Assembly: GCA_947179485.1 (NCBI GenBank) | Contig: OX359247.1 | Coordinates: 62,841,131 to 62,905,130 of the forward strand | Length of the DNA stretch: 64,000 nucleotides | Direction of reading: 5' to 3' | Source of the DNA: Allacma fusca | Taxonomy: Eukaryota; Arthropoda; Collembola; Symphypleona; Sminthuridae | Shown: positions 63,401-64,000 of the stretch, one piece after another | How the letters are laid out: every line of letters starts with the position of its first letter | How positions within the stretch are numbered: the first letter of the stretch is position 1 | Made by a program: the position numbers and the translations under genes | Notes under the pieces: model-generated | What the model saw: only the letters and a program-made list of their open reading frames with translations | Told to the model about the DNA's origin: nothing | Database searches by the model: none

Positions 63401-64000
63401 TTACTCCTTAACTCCACACTTAATCCTTACTCCTTAACTCCACACTTAATCCGTACTCCTTAACTCCACACTTAATCCTTACTCCTTAACTCCACACTTA
63501 ATCCTTACTCCTTAATTCCACATTAAATCCTTAGTCCTTAACTCCACACTTAATCCTTACTCCTTAACTCCACACTTAATCCTTACTCCTTAACTCCACA
63601 CTTAATCCTTACTCCTTAACTCCACACAATTATCCTTACTTATAAACTCGACACATTAATCCTTAGTCTTAAACTCCTCACTTAATCCTTACTTGTTAAC
63701 TCCACGCTTAATCCTAACTCCTTAACTCCACACTTAATTCTTAATCACTAACTCCACAAAATAATCCTTACTTACAAACTCCACACCTAATCCTTACTCC
63801 TTAACTCTACACTTAATTACTACTCCTTAACTCCACACAATAATCCTTACTTATAAACTCTACACAAAATCCTAATTACTTAACTCCACACAAAATCCTA
63901 ATTACTTAACTCCACACTAAATCCTTACACTTTAACTCCACACAATAATCCTTACTTATAAATTACACACATAATCCTAACGACTTAACTCCACACTTAA
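57380..64000. repeat. Higher-order repeat, 3,955-bp unit, one full and one partial copy
   Basis: The variant CTCCACACTTTTATC lies at 57,911 and 61,866, and the CGACACATTAATCC module at 57,421 and 61,376, both with a step of 3,955 bp. Inside the unit, TTGACTGGACAC monomers at 59,113, 61,076 and 63,068 are 1,963 and 1,992 bp apart, so the unit is itself a diverged dimer. The second copy is truncated by the window edge. Confidence 0.82.

Larger units (their letters stand above)
22155..64000. repeat. Satellite array, right arm (about 26-bp monomer)
   Basis: These are the same satellite family and strand as the left arm, running to the window edge without interruption. Monomer variants recur in stereotyped order. 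A frequent module is CACAATTATCC, CTCGACACATT, CTCCTCACTTA, CTCCACGCTTA, then TTCTTAATCACTAA, CACAAAATAATCC with TTACAAA, CTCTACACTTAATTACTACTCC, and CACAATAATCC with TTATAAA. It appears at about 22,560, 26,860, 28,080, 29,430, 30,220, 30,470 and many later positions. The plus strand remains almost free of G. No gene, RNA or second mobile element was seen in these 41.8 kb. Confidence 0.97.

Noticed and set aside
1..64000. CRISPR-like regular repeats
   Set aside because: Monomers are directly contiguous, with no constant repeat alternating with unique spacers and no cas genes. The repeat is a eukaryotic-style satellite.
1..64000. Telomeric repeat (CCTAA/TTAGG)
   Set aside because: Words such as CCTAA occur in variant monomers but never as a short tandem run; the period is 26-27 bp.

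Overview
The window is a piece of eukaryotic constitutive heterochromatin. It is one very long, single-orientation satellite DNA array (1-11,909 and 22,155-64,000, about 53.8 kb) interrupted by one Ty3/gypsy-type LTR retrotransposon (11,910-22,154, 10,245 bp, minus strand). I see no host gene, tRNA, rRNA or second mobile element. The Gag/Pol style of the retroelement (two CCHC knuckles, DTGA protease, YVDD reverse transcriptase, GPF-type integrase tail) fits metazoan Ty3/gypsy elements. An arthropod host is my best guess, but this is inference and the sequence does not settle it.

Satellite: the basic unit is about 26 bp (26-27 in variants). It reads as an octamer TTAACTCC, an ACAC spacer, and the heptamers TTAATCC and TTACTCC, with no G on the plus strand. 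Roughly fifteen diverged monomer types recur in fixed order and form higher-order repeats. These include a 1,181-bp tandem pair (about 2,710-5,071), a 1,470-bp unit (5,461; 8,791; 10,261), an 812-bp triplet (6,372-8,794), a 555-bp repeat nested in a 1,900-bp unit (about 22,735-26,840), and units of 3.80 kb (29,552-36,675), 2.36-2.39 kb (41,401-46,150), 2.20 kb (46,140-50,670), 1,362 bp (54,679-57,410) and 3,955 bp (57,380-64,000). Both sides of the retroelement share monomer types and strand, so they are one array.

Retroelement (minus strand, read from high to low coordinates): 5' LTR 21,600-22,154; primer binding site from 21,599; long Gag reading region 21,342-18,707; protease-RT frame 18,833-16,893; rest of RT, RNase H, integrase and a long tail 16,963-14,207; a 1.7-kb untranslated region with a 61-bp minisatellite; 3' LTR 11,910-12,464. 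Both LTRs are 555 bp, run TGTT...AACA, differ at nine positions (1.6%) and are flanked by the 4-bp duplication CTCC. Removing the element plus one CTCC restores an uninterrupted satellite sequence found intact elsewhere in the array, so the insertion is complete and fairly young. Gag to Pol expression appears to use a textbook -1 frameshift signal (TTTAAAC, 6-nt spacer, perfect 8-bp GC-rich stem). Two other frame breaks, in a C6 tract in gag and between the FG and YVDD boxes of RT, probably make this copy non-autonomous.
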